Source of the DNA: Alteromonas sp. KUL106
Lineage (GTDB): Bacteria; Pseudomonadota; Gammaproteobacteria; Enterobacterales; Alteromonadaceae
NCBI RefSeq assembly: GCF_009811415.1
Contig: NZ_BLIG01000046.1
Span: 1 to 64,000, forward strand
Direction of reading: 5' to 3'
DNA: 64,000 nucleotides
Under the pieces are notes generated by a model. The model did no database searches and had not been told where the DNA came from. It worked only from the letters and a program-made list of their open reading frames with translations. Positions 17,506 to 27,298 of this stretch are shown here, piece by piece (within the stretch, counting starts at the first letter, position 1; the number at the start of each line of letters is the position of its first letter). The position numbers were made by a program, and so were the translations under genes.

Positions 17506-19727
17506 TGATTTTCCTTTGCCGGATTAGCACGTAGACCTAATTTACCGGCGAATTTCCCCATTAATACAAGCAAATGCATGAAAACTGGTTTTAACCCAAC
17601 TTTCAACACATGTTTCGCGCCGAACCAGTATGAAATAGCTCTTGTTCTTCTTCGTTGAAACGACATCCAACGTAAACTATCACACAGTGAAAAGGCAACG
17701 ACTTCGTTTTCTTGTTCTTCATTTTGAGGGGCAAAGCGCACCCTTAACATTTTTGACGAACTGTCGTAGTGCAACACCTTAATTGGTATATGCACGTTTT
17801 TATTTAATGCATGACTCCATGAGGTGAAGGTCGCATTTTCAGGCACAAGCGCCCCTGCTCCTTTTAGTCGCAATCGCGCCCCACCTAATGACAAATCCAC
17901 CAAGTCCCCCACCCACGCTTCATCATTGCTTGTTTTGATAACAACGCTATTGGTTGCCGGTAGTCGCGCTTGGCTTCTTACTTGCTTTCTCTCTAGTAAA
18001 ACACTGAGAACCGACAACAGTAATACTAAATTGAAACCATTCCATAACATTACTACTACCGTTAACTCTCGCGTGAGTGGCTCTGTTATGAATTTATAAA
18101 TTCCACTGCCCAGCGCAAAAGTAATCACTAAAATTAACCAATAGAAAATAGAAGATAGGGGCGATACGAACGTTTTTTCTAAGCTTTCGCCCTTAGGCGT
18201 CACTACAAATGAAGGCGCCCTTGGCTTTAAAAAAACCTTAGTCAAAGCATTCAGCGTAAACGCACATTGGAGTATTTCGTAAAGCTCAGAGACCAAAGGC
18301 CATCGAGTTCGCCCAAATAACATGGTGGAAATCATGTAGGTTGCAATCACATGAGGAAGCGTATAAGCAAAAATCTCAAGTATTGATGCATGGTAGACCT
18401 GAAGACCAAACACCAGATATGCCAGCGGCATAAGGAGAAAGATAATTCGGGCGAAGGGAAATAGCCAAAACATGATTGAACTCATGTAGCCAACGCGCTG
18501 ATACCACTTCAAACCTTCTGCTTTGTAAGGTTTCTTAAGTAGTAAAATTTGGGTCATTCCCTGTGCCCAGCGCATGCGTTGCTGGATGAAGGCGTCGAAG
18601 GTTTCTGGTGCCAACCCACTCACCATGGGTCTATCGACATAAACAGACTCATAGCCCATTTTATGTAAATCAAGTGCCGTTTCTGCATCTTCAGTGATAG
18701 ACTCTCCAGAGATGCCGCCAACCAAATCTAAATGTTTTCTGCGCATCAGCGCAGCAGAACCACAAAAAAATGAACTTCCCCAGTAATCAAGCCCTTTTTG
18801 TATGGTGCCATAGAACATATCGTTCTCTGACGGCATACGGGTAAATGCTGAGAAGTAGTTGCGCTCAACGGGATCAGGGTTCGCCATAAAATGAGGCGTT
18901 TGAACAAGAAAAACGTTCTCGTTCCTGAGCATCCAAGGTACGGTTCTATCTAAAAAGTCTGATGTAGGGACATGGTCAGCGTCTAAGATAACGATTAAGT
19001 CGCTGGTCGTATTTTGGATTGCGCTATTCACGTTACCCGCTTTTGCAAACTCATTTTTTGCCCGCGTGTGGTAAGTGATACCTAGTCGCTCACAAAGGGC
19101 CTGAAGGCTTTTTCTGCGTTGTTTTGCTGCTGCCGCTGCCTCTGGGTTATCAGCGTTAATTTTTTGATCTGTTCCGCCATCATCCAGCAGGTGGATATAA
19201 AGTTTGTCCTTGGGATAATCGAGCATTTGCGCTGCCCGAATGGTCACTTCTAATATATCTTCGTCTTCGTTGTAGCTTGGAATCATAACATCCACACTGG
19301 GCAACGTAGATTTGTCGATGCCTTCGAGTGAAAGCAAAGGCCGACTGAGCGGGAACGCGTTAACAATCGCCCCTAATACTGACGTGACGCCCGCATATAT
19401 TTCAGCGCCAAACAGCAACCAGACGGCAATCATTGACAGAAAGTCAGAATACGTCAGCGTATAAATACCTCGCCATAGCAAGTATCGAACACTGAGGGCT
19501 ATGCCCAACACCAGTGCGAAAACACGAAATAAATGCTGATATTTTTGAGTATGTCTTGCTTCACTGCTGCAAAGCGATATGACGATGAGAATGACGATTG
19601 AGGAAAGGAGTTGTCCTAGCGCATCCATTGGCGCTAGTAGCAGCGCCCCAAGGACAAGAGACGCGACTACCAATACTGTAATTAGCTTAGAAGTATAATG
19701 ATGCTTATGTGTTTGCGGGTAATCCAA
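17502..19727 (-). CDS. bcsA: Cellulose synthase catalytic subunit BcsA (GT2 + PilZ)
   Basis: A 741-residue membrane processive glycosyltransferase. It has N-terminal membrane helices, then the GT2 domain with DDGG (182-185), DAD (249-251), TED (345-347) and QQRMRW (382-387), the full D,D,D,QxxRW set. More helices follow, then a C-terminal PilZ domain with RKQVR (580-584) and DLSLGG (611-616), the c-di-GMP-binding arginines and D/NxSxxG. It polymerises UDP-glucose into cellulose and extrudes it, switched on by c-di-GMP. The start is TTG, overlapping the upstream gene by 23 bp with no strong Shine-Dalgarno, so translation is probably coupled. Confidence 0.96.
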   Translation of the reverse strand: MDYPQTHKHHYTSKLITVLVVASLVLGALLLAPMDALGQLLSSIVILIVISLCSSEARHTQKYQHLFRVFALVLGIALSVRYLLWRGIYTLTYSDFLSMIAVWLLFGAEIYAGVTSVLGAIVNAFPLSRPLLSLEGIDKSTLPSVDVMIPSYNEDEDILEVTIRAAQMLDYPKDKLYIHLLDDGGTDQKINADNPEAAAAAKQRRKSLQALCERLGITYHTRAKNEFAKAGNVNSAIQNTTSDLIVILDADHVPTSDFLDRTVPWMLRNENVFLVQTPHFMANPDPVERNYFSAFTRMPSENDMFYGTIQKGLDYWGSSFFCGSAALMRRKHLDLVGGISGESITEDAETALDLHKMGYESVYVDRPMVSGLAPETFDAFIQQRMRWAQGMTQILLLKKPYKAEGLKWYQRVGYMSSIMFWLFPFARIIFLLMPLAYLVFGLQVYHASILEIFAYTLPHVIATYMISTMLFGRTRWPLVSELYEILQCAFTLNALTKVFLKPRAPSFVVTPKGESLEKTFVSPLSSIFYWLILVITFALGSGIYKFITEPLTRELTVVVMLWNGFNLVLLLSVLSVLLERKQVRSQARLPATNSVVIKTSNDEAWVGDLVDLSLGGARLRLKGAGALVPENATFTSWSHALNKNVHIPIKVLHYDSSSKMLRVRFAPQNEEQENEVVAFSLCDSLRWMSFQRRRTRAISYWFGAKHVLKVGLKPVFMHLLVLMGKFAGKLGLRANPAKENQ

Positions 19728-20277
19728 GTTTGCGATCCAGTATGTGTATTTGCGTTACACTTGCATAGTTCGCCCTGTTGATTAACGTCATCTTGCCGTC
19801 TGACGTCTCCACTTCATGATTACTTTTGTAAAACAAGCCAGAGATTTGGTCTCTTCGTTTCCTATTGCTTTTCGAAATTAAAAACCACGCTGGATAGGTG
19901 GCCGCACCAAATGCTGCCACAGCGGCCAAGCTGTAAAACGCCATAGGAGACATCGAAGGGGCCACGAACAGGGAAAATATAAAAACAGCCACACTCAATA
20001 CGGTAAATATACCAGTGATTTTACGTAAACGTATCACTTTTAACAATTTATTTTCAGCTTCCAACAGCATGAAAAGGCGTTTTTGCCAAAGTGTCTCTGT
20101 CTCGAGGCTGGTTCTGGCTTCTACAAGGCGAGGTTTATCATTTGCTGACGCAGCATTTCGGAAAACTTTTGCTTGCTCATAGACATTGATTGCAGCGCCG
20201 TTGTTAATGGCGCTTTGAAATGACTGTTCAAGCCAATTAGAGCGTTCAATTTCTTTAGAATTATCAAATGAGTTCAT
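19705..20277 (-). CDS. Unknown two-helix membrane protein heading the cellulose operon
   Basis: A 190-residue protein of no family I recognise. The ATG at 20277 follows GAAGGGAG at good spacing; the frame is open slightly further upstream but only to a GTG that lies in this ribosome binding site. The N-terminal half is charged, helical and cytoplasmic-looking. Two hydrophobic segments follow at about residues 85-105 and 110-130 (IFTVLSVAVFIFSLFVAP; FYSLAAVAAFGAATYPAWFL), then a basic tail. Its stop lies inside the start of bcsA (23 bp overlap), so it is tied to cellulose synthesis. It does not look like BcsQ, BcsR, BcsD, BcsE, BcsF or BcsG. Confidence 0.8.
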   Translation of the reverse strand: MNSFDNSKEIERSNWLEQSFQSAINNGAAINVYEQAKVFRNAASANDKPRLVEARTSLETETLWQKRLFMLLEAENKLLKVIRLRKITGIFTVLSVAVFIFSLFVAPSMSPMAFYSLAAVAAFGAATYPAWFLISKSNRKRRDQISGLFYKSNHEVETSDGKMTLINRANYASVTQIHILDRKLGLPANT

Positions 20278-20468
20278 CGCGCATACTCCCTTCACTACTG
20301 CATACAGAGTCTACTTCCACTCATCTCGAGGAAAAATTACTGAAACTATACTCACTGATTGATAATCATACGCTTATATACCTAATTTGAAATTGAACTT
20401 TAGCCCATTGAACTTTGGTATATGCCTTTACTGACGCGGGATTGGGAAGTATTCGTAGTTAGGAATAG

Positions 20469-20957
20469 CTAGGGCTTGCGCAGCTTACTCACGATGCTTA
20501 TTAAATTGCTTACGTTAAACACCGTACCAAAAATACTGCCAACAGAGATGGCGTAAATGAGCCCTAACGTTTCTGCGATAAGGAACACCTTCCTAATAGT
20601 GTGTGTATCGCGAATAACAAGTGAGCCAATGGTGAAAATAAGTGACGAAGTATAAGCGACAAAAATTATCCAATCGTGCTGGAGTACAAACCATTCATAG
20701 GCTAAAAACCCCATATTTATCGCAATGAAAAAGAATAAGATGATGCGACTTCTGTGCTTAATCGCAATAAAGTTCCGTGCGCTCGCAAGTAAGGTGCCTA
20801 TCCCTGCCGCCATTGCATCGAGCATAAAAAAGTGAACACTCAAGGCGGCTAATGCAAAAGCCGAAATAAGTAAGTATTTATCTACATTGAATTGACGGTA
20901 CCCTATAAAATTTAGGACAACAGCGACCGCACCAAACGCTTCTGCGACAATATTCAT
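20469..20957 (-). CDS. YgjV-family inner membrane protein
   Basis: A 162-residue protein made almost wholly of hydrophobic helices (about five). The pattern FIGYRQFNVDKYLLIS then LASARNFIAIKHRSR matches the YgjV bacterial inner-membrane protein family. Function unknown. It starts 28 bp after trmN6, probably co-transcribed. Confidence 0.8.
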   Translation of the reverse strand: MNIVAEAFGAVAVVLNFIGYRQFNVDKYLLISAFALAALSVHFFMLDAMAAGIGTLLASARNFIAIKHRSRIILFFFIAINMGFLAYEWFVLQHDWIIFVAYTSSLIFTIGSLVIRDTHTIRKVFLIAETLGLIYAISVGSIFGTVFNVSNLISIVSKLRKP

Positions 20958-20985
20958 TAAGACGATTTTCCTGTTTAACTACTCG

Positions 20986-21738
20986 TTAGAAATTTAAATA
21001 AAAGGGCTGGCAAAGGCTTTTATACTCGTCCGTGTAATCTCCCGCTTCATTTCTTATAGTCAGTGTATTTTTACTGTCCATTGCGTTTAGTTCAGACATT
21101 TTTTCACTGCACGATATAGATGAAGACTTATTGAAATGAAAAGCGCAGAGATAAGGTGTTTTGCGTGCCGAATGCCTGATATGCAGTACTCTATCCAAAT
21201 ATAGGCCACAGTTGGCGGCTATTTGGCTTACGTCAACTTTAATACTCGAAGGGTATAAACAATACATGCTCCCCCCGTCACTTAAGGCAGCGCTGCTTGC
21301 GCTAAAAAGCGCGTTAGGATCGAGGCTTGCTGTTTGCCTTGCAATATTGCGAGCTTTGGTCTGATTGCCGTAAGCGTTGGTATTTTTGCGTGCTTCGCCA
21401 AAGTAAGGTGGGTTTGACACAACCAAATCATACGCACGAGAGGGCGCAAAATGACAGATATCACCGTGAAAAATGGAAAGTTGACGAGACCACTTAGCGT
21501 TCTCAAAGTTTGACGTTGCCTGCATTGCGGCACCGTCGTCTATTTCAATGGCATCGATTCGCGCTGAGGGAAGGGCTTTTTGGGCCATCATGAGTGCCAA
21601 TATACCGCTGCCAGTGCCTACATCTAAAATAGATTCAGCAGAACCAACATCCACCCAACTTCCCAGAATCAGGCTATCTGTATTCACTTTCATTGCACAA
21701 TGATCTTGTGCCACTGTAAACTGCTTGCAGCGAAACAT
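20986..21738 (-). CDS. trmN6: tRNA1(Val) (adenine(37)-N6)-methyltransferase
   Basis: A 250-residue class I SAM-dependent methyltransferase. MFRCKQFTVAQDHCAMKVNT with ILDVGTGSGILALMMAQ (motif I) and VVSNPPYF (motif IV, NPPY of N6-adenine methyltransferases) is the YfiC/TrmN6 pattern. It methylates A37 of tRNA-Val1. Length matches the family. Confidence 0.93.
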   Translation of the reverse strand: MFRCKQFTVAQDHCAMKVNTDSLILGSWVDVGSAESILDVGTGSGILALMMAQKALPSARIDAIEIDDGAAMQATSNFENAKWSRQLSIFHGDICHFAPSRAYDLVVSNPPYFGEARKNTNAYGNQTKARNIARQTASLDPNALFSASSAALSDGGSMYCLYPSSIKVDVSQIAANCGLYLDRVLHIRHSARKTPYLCAFHFNKSSSISCSEKMSELNAMDSKNTLTIRNEAGDYTDEYKSLCQPFYLNF

Positions 21739-21823
21739 AGCGGATTGAGTTGCCTGTATGTTTAAAAGCCGCGCATTCTATATCAAGTGATAAAACGCTT
21801 CACGTTAAGGTTATGATAATTCG

Positions 21824-22444
21824 CTACCAACGCTGCAGCGACATCATATTCCTTGCCACATCAACAGCATGAACCGGTCGGTATTTCTTTAATGGCCCTT
21901 TCATTATACTTTGCCAAATGGGCGCTGTTTTCTGCGCTATATCTTCCAGTGTTCGCGACTCATCGCGACTGCCTAGTAATAACGATGGACGTACCGCTGA
22001 GGCGTGGGGTAATTGAGGCATCCGCATAATCGCATTTTCTAGCTCACCTTTTACTCGCAAATAAAAGTTACTGCTTTTAGCATCGGCCCCCACCGAAGAT
22101 ATCCATACAAAGCTATCTGCGCGCTGCGCACGGGTAAGCTGCGCTGACACGTGGACATACTCAAAATCAACCCGGCGAAACGCTTGCTTAGAGCCGGCTT
22201 TTTTGAGCGTGGTACCTAAGCAGCAGTACACATGGTTTACACTGAAGTATCCTTGATAGTCCTGAAGATTTTCAAAGTCGATAACCACAGGTTTTAGTCT
22301 ATTGTGCGGGTCTTTAAACATGCTAGAAGGCAGCGGTTTTCTGACCAAACAGGTGACTTCATTGTACCGTCTATCCTGTAACAGCATATTTACAAGCGTT
22401 CGTCCTACTAAACCTGTCGCTCCTAGCACCATTGCGGATTTCAT
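21824..22444 (-). CDS. NAD(P)H-binding oxidoreductase, HTATIP2-like atypical SDR
   Basis: A 206-residue protein opening with VLGATGLVGRTLVNMLL, the GxxGxxG nucleotide-binding loop of atypical SDRs. A middle FVWISSVGADAKSSNFYLRVK segment is characteristic of the HTATIP2/YwnB-type proteins. ATG 22444 is chosen because AAGGTG lies 8 bases upstream; the frame runs three codons further to a GTG. Divergent from the peptidase gene. Substrate unknown. Confidence 0.82.
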   Translation of the reverse strand: MKSAMVLGATGLVGRTLVNMLLQDRRYNEVTCLVRKPLPSSMFKDPHNRLKPVVIDFENLQDYQGYFSVNHVYCCLGTTLKKAGSKQAFRRVDFEYVHVSAQLTRAQRADSFVWISSVGADAKSSNFYLRVKGELENAIMRMPQLPHASAVRPSLLLGSRDESRTLEDIAQKTAPIWQSIMKGPLKKYRPVHAVDVARNMMSLQRW

Positions 22445-22502
22445 ACGTCGCACCTTGTATCATAAATTGATATAACTACAATCAAACCTTCGACAGTCAA
22501 AT

Positions 22503-24725
22503 ATGCAGATAAAAATGAAAAAAGCCCTTTTAATTGGAGCCGCTATGCTCTCTACTGCTTTAAACGCCGAAACGCTCACTATTGAGCGTATTTTCTCTTC
22601 GCCGTCACTGGATGGCAATGCACCACGTTCATTAAAAGTATCCCCGGATGGTCAACGGGTGACGTTTCTTAAAGGTAAGCAAACCGATTACGAACGTCTA
22701 GATTTGTGGGAATACCATATTGAAAGCGGTCAAACCCGAATGCTGTTCGATTCAAACGACCTACAAAGCGGTGAAGAAGTGCTTTCTGATGAAGAAAAAG
22801 CACGTCGCGAGCGCATGCGCTTATCGGGTAGCGGGATTGTTAGCTACCAATGGTCGGACGATGGAAAAGCCTTACTGTTCCCATTAGGGGGCGACGTGTT
22901 TTATCACAAGCTAGGCGAAAAAGGGGCGAAGCAACTTTTAGATACTGACGCTTTTGAAACCGATATTAAATTGTCACCCAAAGGTAACTACATTTCTTTT
23001 ATTCGCGACCAGAACCTTTACGTAAAGCACATTGAGTCAGGGAAAGAGACCGCGATCACCAAAGAGGGTGGCGGTAACATCAAATTCGGTATGGCTGAAT
23101 TTGTAGCGCAGGAAGAAATGGGCCGAATGACTGGATATTGGTGGTCGCCGGACGAAAGCAAGATTGCCTTTACCAAGGTTGATGAAAGCCCTGTAGATGT
23201 TATTACTCGCTCTGAAATTTATGCTGACGATATCAAGCTTATCGAACAAAAATACCCTAAAGCAGGAACGCCAAACGTGTTGGTGGAGTTGGCTATTCAA
23301 GACATCAACTCTGGCGATCGCACTTGGGTTGATTTAGGCAAAGACAAAGATATCTATTTTGCCCGCGGTAAGTGGATGCCAAATAGCACCACTTTTACCT
23401 ACCAATGGCAAACACGTGACCAGCAAACACTGGAGCTTCGTGCGTTCGACCTTAACAGTAAAAAAGAAAACGTATTACTGACAGAAACAAGTAATACCTG
23501 GGTAAACCTGCATAACGATCTTTACTTCCTAAAAGACAAAGGCCAGTTTATTTGGGCGTCTGAGCGCGACGGCTTTAAACACCTTTACCTGTTCGACAAC
23601 GAGGGTAAATTAGTTAAGCAATTAACGAAAGGTGATTGGGTAGTCGACAGCGTTGAAGCCATTGATACGGCCAACAATCGTTTATATTTCTCTGGCCGTA
23701 AAGACACACCACTAGAGAGCCATGTTTACAGCGTGCCACTAGACGGCGGCGAGATTTCACGCATCACGGAACTAGGTGCATACCATAGCGCAGCATTCAG
23801 TAAAGATGCCTCTATCTTTATCGACCGTTTCTCAACCGTTAACTCGCCTGCTCAAGTTAGCCTGAATAGTGCCACCGGCGAGCGAATTACCTGGCTTGAA
23901 GAAAATAAAGTTGAAGAAGGCCACCCTCTGCACGCTTACATGGATAGCTGGACGGCACCTGAGTTTGGCGACATCACTACAAAGGATGGCGCAACCCTTA
24001 AATACCGTATCTACACACCTGATAGCGCCAAGCAGAACCCTAAGCAAAAGCACCCTGTTATTGTTTACCTTTATGGCGGCCCGCACGCACAAGTTGTAAC
24101 AAACAGCTGGGCGGGTAACCGTGGTTTGCTATTCCAACACTGGGTTGACCAAGGTTATGTGGTATTTACGCTAGATAACCGCGGCTCTAACTATCGCGGC
24201 AAAGGCTTTGAAGATCCTATTTATAAAAAAATGGGCTTTATCGAAGTGGACGACCAGGTTGCAGGCGTAGAGTTCTTGCGCACACTTCCTTTCGTTGATG
24301 CTGAACGCATTGGTGTTCACGGCCACAGTTATGGCGGTTACATGACCCTAATGACCATGTTTAAGGCCGGCGATTACTTTGCAGCGGGTGTGTCAGGTGC
24401 GCCGGTAACCGACTGGCGCTTATACGATACCCACTATACTGAACGCTACATGGGCAACCCAAATACGGATGACGATGCTTACACCGCGTCTTCGGTATTC
24501 CCTTACGCAAAAGACCTGAAAGGCGACCTTTTAATTTACCACGGCATGGCGGATGACAACGTATTGTTTACTCACTCGACTATGCTATACAAGCACCTTC
24601 AAGACTTGGCCATTCCGTTTGAAACCATGGACTACCCGGGCAAGAAGCACAGCATTCGAGGCAAGCAAACGGGCATTCACTTATATAAAACCATAACCAA
24701 CTTTTTCAATAGAACGCTTAAGTAG
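22503..24725 (+). CDS. Dipeptidyl-peptidase IV-like S9 serine peptidase
   Basis: A 740-residue exported peptidase. It has a short signal peptide (KKALLIGAAMLSTALNA), an eight-bladed N-terminal propeller domain (DPPIV_N, to about residue 490), then an alpha/beta-hydrolase catalytic domain. The nucleophile is in HGHSYGGYM (Ser about 609), with Asp in GMADDNVLF and His in KKHSIRG. It should remove X-Pro or similar dipeptides from peptides in the periplasm or outside. A second ATG at 22515 gives a more typical signal peptide; neither start has a strong Shine-Dalgarno. A strong terminator follows. Confidence 0.94.
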   Translation: MQIKMKKALLIGAAMLSTALNAETLTIERIFSSPSLDGNAPRSLKVSPDGQRVTFLKGKQTDYERLDLWEYHIESGQTRMLFDSNDLQSGEEVLSDEEKARRERMRLSGSGIVSYQWSDDGKALLFPLGGDVFYHKLGEKGAKQLLDTDAFETDIKLSPKGNYISFIRDQNLYVKHIESGKETAITKEGGGNIKFGMAEFVAQEEMGRMTGYWWSPDESKIAFTKVDESPVDVITRSEIYADDIKLIEQKYPKAGTPNVLVELAIQDINSGDRTWVDLGKDKDIYFARGKWMPNSTTFTYQWQTRDQQTLELRAFDLNSKKENVLLTETSNTWVNLHNDLYFLKDKGQFIWASERDGFKHLYLFDNEGKLVKQLTKGDWVVDSVEAIDTANNRLYFSGRKDTPLESHVYSVPLDGGEISRITELGAYHSAAFSKDASIFIDRFSTVNSPAQVSLNSATGERITWLEENKVEEGHPLHAYMDSWTAPEFGDITTKDGATLKYRIYTPDSAKQNPKQKHPVIVYLYGGPHAQVVTNSWAGNRGLLFQHWVDQGYVVFTLDNRGSNYRGKGFEDPIYKKMGFIEVDDQVAGVEFLRTLPFVDAERIGVHGHSYGGYMTLMTMFKAGDYFAAGVSGAPVTDWRLYDTHYTERYMGNPNTDDDAYTASSVFPYAKDLKGDLLIYHGMADDNVLFTHSTMLYKHLQDLAIPFETMDYPGKKHSIRGKQTGIHLYKTITNFFNRTLK

Positions 24726-24744
24726 CCATAAGTAAATGAAATAT

Positions 24745-24782
24745 AAGGGCATAAGGATTATTTATCTTTATGCCCTTTTTTT
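24745..24782 (+). terminator. Intrinsic terminator after the S9 peptidase
   Basis: AAGGGCATAA (24745-24754) pairs with TTATGCCCTT (24768-24777). The stem extends inward through GGAT/ATCT and is followed by T7. Confidence 0.93.
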
Positions 24783-24930
24783 GGTTATTAAACTTTATAA
24801 TAATTTTTTACTACAAGGTTTGTTTAATTTTTTTTCATAGTGTAGGTTCGAAAGTGAGCAATTTGCTCACCCACCACAAAAAACAATCAAAAAGGTGGGA
24901 TTACACAACAGGTGAAACAGAGTGGTACCT

Positions 24931-26778
24931 ATGAAAAACAATAAATTTACCCCTTCTTTAATCGCTGCTGGTTTGGCACTTTCAAGCTTCGGCGCACTGG
25001 CAGACGACGACCGTTACATCATTCAAGTAGACAACAACGCAAAAGGCATTGTTAAAGCACTTGCGAAGCAATCTGGCGCACAAATACACGTTGATGCCGA
25101 TGGCTTTATTGCTGCAACGTTCAGCGGTAAGTCATTAGATGACGTAAAAGGTTTACTTAACAACCCACATGTAAAGCTGGTTGAAGCGGACCAAAAGCGC
25201 GCACCAATGGCATTGTTTAATGACGATGCTGGCGATCCAACACAAACCCAATTAACACCCTATGCGGTTTATCAATCGCAAGCTGACCAAGTTGTGTTTG
25301 ATAGCAACGCTGGCATGAAAGTATGTGTTATCGACTCTGGGCTAGATTCATCGAATGCCGACTTCAATTGGTCTGCGATTACCGGTGATAACGATGTTGG
25401 TACAGGCAACTGGTTTGAAAACGGCGGTCCACACGGCACACACGTAGCAGGTACCATCGGCGCAGCCGATAACGGCTTTGGCGTAGTGGGCATGGCACCA
25501 GGTGTTGATATGCACATCATTAAGGTGTTTAACGCTGCAGGCTGGGGTTATTCATCAGATTTAGCACAAGCAGCACAGCTATGTTCTCAGGCGGGTGCCA
25601 ATATCATCAACATGAGCCTCGGCGGCGGTGGCGCAAACTCTACAGAAGAAAATGCGTTTAAAAACTTCGTAGCAGCGGGCGGCCTTGTAGTGGCAGCGGC
25701 GGGTAACGACGGCAATAGCGTGCGCTCTTACCCTGCAGGTTACTCGTCAGTTATGATGATTGGCGCAAACGATGCTGATAACAACATTGCGGACTTCTCG
25801 CAGTACCCTTCTTGCTCTTCAGGTCGCGGTAAGCGCGTCACTACCGATGAAACCATTTGTGTAGAAGTAACGGCAGGTGGCGTAGACACCCTGTCAACTT
25901 ATCCTGCAGGTGGTGCTTCTCTATCTGCGATGAGTGCTGACGGTGTTGGTTTTGCTTCATCAGCCATGGAAAACACCGGAACGGCATCGGCTGCGACCTA
26001 CTTCTTAGGTTTAGGTGATGCGGTAGATACAGGCGCTACGGGCAAAGTTTGTGTTATCGACCGCGGTAGCGTGTCGTTCTATGACAAAGTAAACAACTGT
26101 GAATTATCTGGTGGTGTAGGTGCCGTTATTGTTAACAACGAACCAGGCATGCTTTACGGTACGTTAGGTGATACAAACAACACATCTATTCCTGCCGTTG
26201 GTGCAGCGTTCGAAGATAGAAGCGCACTAGTTGCAGCATCTACAATCGATATCTCGATTGGCGCTAGTGACTACGGCTATATGAGCGGAACGTCAATGGC
26301 AACACCAGCTGTTGCAGGTGTTGCTGCGCTAGTATGGTCTAACCACCCAACCTGTACAGGTGAAGAGATTCGAAGCGCGCTGAAAGCGACGGCCATGGAC
26401 GCAGGAGCTACAGGTAAAGACGATTTCTTTGGCTACGGTATTGTTCAAGCGGCTGATATGAACGATTACCTAACACAAAATGGCTGCGCCGGAGGCAACG
26501 GCGGTGGTACTGGCGGTGGCGGTACTGGTGGCACAGGTGAATTAACTCTTACTGCCACCGGCTATAAGGTAAAAGGCACACAAAGAGTGGATCTTTCTTG
26601 GGCTGACGCTACGTCATCAAATGTTGATGTATATCGCAACGGAAACGTGATTGCTACAACAGCTAATGACGGAGCATATACAGACGCGCTTAACGTTAAA
26701 GGCGGTGGCAGTTACAGTTACCAAGTTTGCGAAGCTGGCACAACCACCTGTTCAGCAAGTGTTAGCGTTGTTTTCTAG
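24931..26778 (+). CDS. Secreted subtilisin-like serine protease (S8)
   Basis: A 615-residue exported protease. It has a signal peptide to about ALAD, an inhibitor-I9-like propeptide, then the S8 domain with Asp135 (CVIDSGLD), His171 (PHGTHVAG) and Ser455 (GTSMATP). The long insert before Ser455 (about 290-430) resembles a protease-associated (PA) domain. A Gly-rich linker leads to a C-terminal Fn3/beta-sandwich domain. It should be secreted for protein scavenging. ATG 24931 is preferred over the GTG three codons earlier, because MKNNKFTPSLIAAGLALSS is a clean signal peptide. Flanked by terminators; monocistronic. Confidence 0.93.
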   Translation: MKNNKFTPSLIAAGLALSSFGALADDDRYIIQVDNNAKGIVKALAKQSGAQIHVDADGFIAATFSGKSLDDVKGLLNNPHVKLVEADQKRAPMALFNDDAGDPTQTQLTPYAVYQSQADQVVFDSNAGMKVCVIDSGLDSSNADFNWSAITGDNDVGTGNWFENGGPHGTHVAGTIGAADNGFGVVGMAPGVDMHIIKVFNAAGWGYSSDLAQAAQLCSQAGANIINMSLGGGGANSTEENAFKNFVAAGGLVVAAAGNDGNSVRSYPAGYSSVMMIGANDADNNIADFSQYPSCSSGRGKRVTTDETICVEVTAGGVDTLSTYPAGGASLSAMSADGVGFASSAMENTGTASAATYFLGLGDAVDTGATGKVCVIDRGSVSFYDKVNNCELSGGVGAVIVNNEPGMLYGTLGDTNNTSIPAVGAAFEDRSALVAASTIDISIGASDYGYMSGTSMATPAVAGVAALVWSNHPTCTGEEIRSALKATAMDAGATGKDDFFGYGIVQAADMNDYLTQNGCAGGNGGGTGGGGTGGTGELTLTATGYKVKGTQRVDLSWADATSSNVDVYRNGNVIATTANDGAYTDALNVKGGGSYSYQVCEAGTTTCSASVSVVF

Positions 26779-26863
26779 ACCTTATACGGTTGATGTTTCT
26801 GGCATGATGTTGCGTTAGTAAGCAAAAAGCGTGTCGAAACTAAATTTTATAGAAGCAAACAAA

Positions 26864-26900
26864 AAAGCGGGCAGTTCACACACTGCCCGCTTTCTTTTTT
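26864..26900. terminator. Bidirectional intrinsic terminator
   Basis: Twelve-bp stem AAAGCGGGCAGT / ACTGCCCGCTTT with loop TCACAC, A-run before and T-rich tail after. It lies between the convergent subtilase and PH-domain genes. Confidence 0.92.
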
Positions 26901-26912
26901 ATCGCCGTGTTT

Positions 26913-27287
26913 CTAGCTAAACATCTGGGTTGCAAGGTTTTGCTGTACCGCCTGAGCAGACGATGCACTTAGTTCAATCTCAATAGGATCGGCTTTGCCC
27001 GACAGCCAAATTTTAAGCTCTGCGTCGGTATCAAAATGCCCTGCCGTCTCAACAATAAACTGGGTGATCGATTTATAAGGAATAGAGTGGTAGTTTACTT
27101 TGCGCCCGGTCAGGCCCTGCTTATCAATAAGAATTAGGCGCTTGTTTGTGAATACGCTCAAATCGCGCACTAATTTAAACGCAGAAGTAACGGTTTCGTT
27201 AGCAGCAAGTATAGGCGTAAGCTCTTCTTGAACATCTGAAGCGCTCGTCTCGCTGGCATTACCCATGATGGTATCAAATAAACCCAT
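26913..27287 (-). CDS. PH domain-containing protein (bacterial PH)
   Basis: A 124-residue protein beginning MGLFDTIMGNASE. ATG 27287 follows AAAAGGA at ideal spacing; an upstream extension to 27326 belongs to another frame of the EAL remnant. The body, with LVRDLSVFTNKRLILIDKQG then VNYHSIPYKSITQFIVETAG, is the bacterial pleckstrin-homology fold. Role unknown. It starts only 11 nt after the stop of the EAL remnant, so the two were probably once one operon. Confidence 0.85.
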   Translation of the reverse strand: MGLFDTIMGNASETSASDVQEELTPILAANETVTSAFKLVRDLSVFTNKRLILIDKQGLTGRKVNYHSIPYKSITQFIVETAGHFDTDAELKIWLSGKADPIEIELSASSAQAVQQNLATQMFS

Positions 27288-27298
27288 GACATTTCCTT

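Noticed and set aside
20390-20440. Imperfect repeat ATTGAACTTT with TATACC/GGTATA ends near 20400
   Set aside because: It resembles the MITE ends only in the outer six bases and lacks the GCATAGATAATT core.
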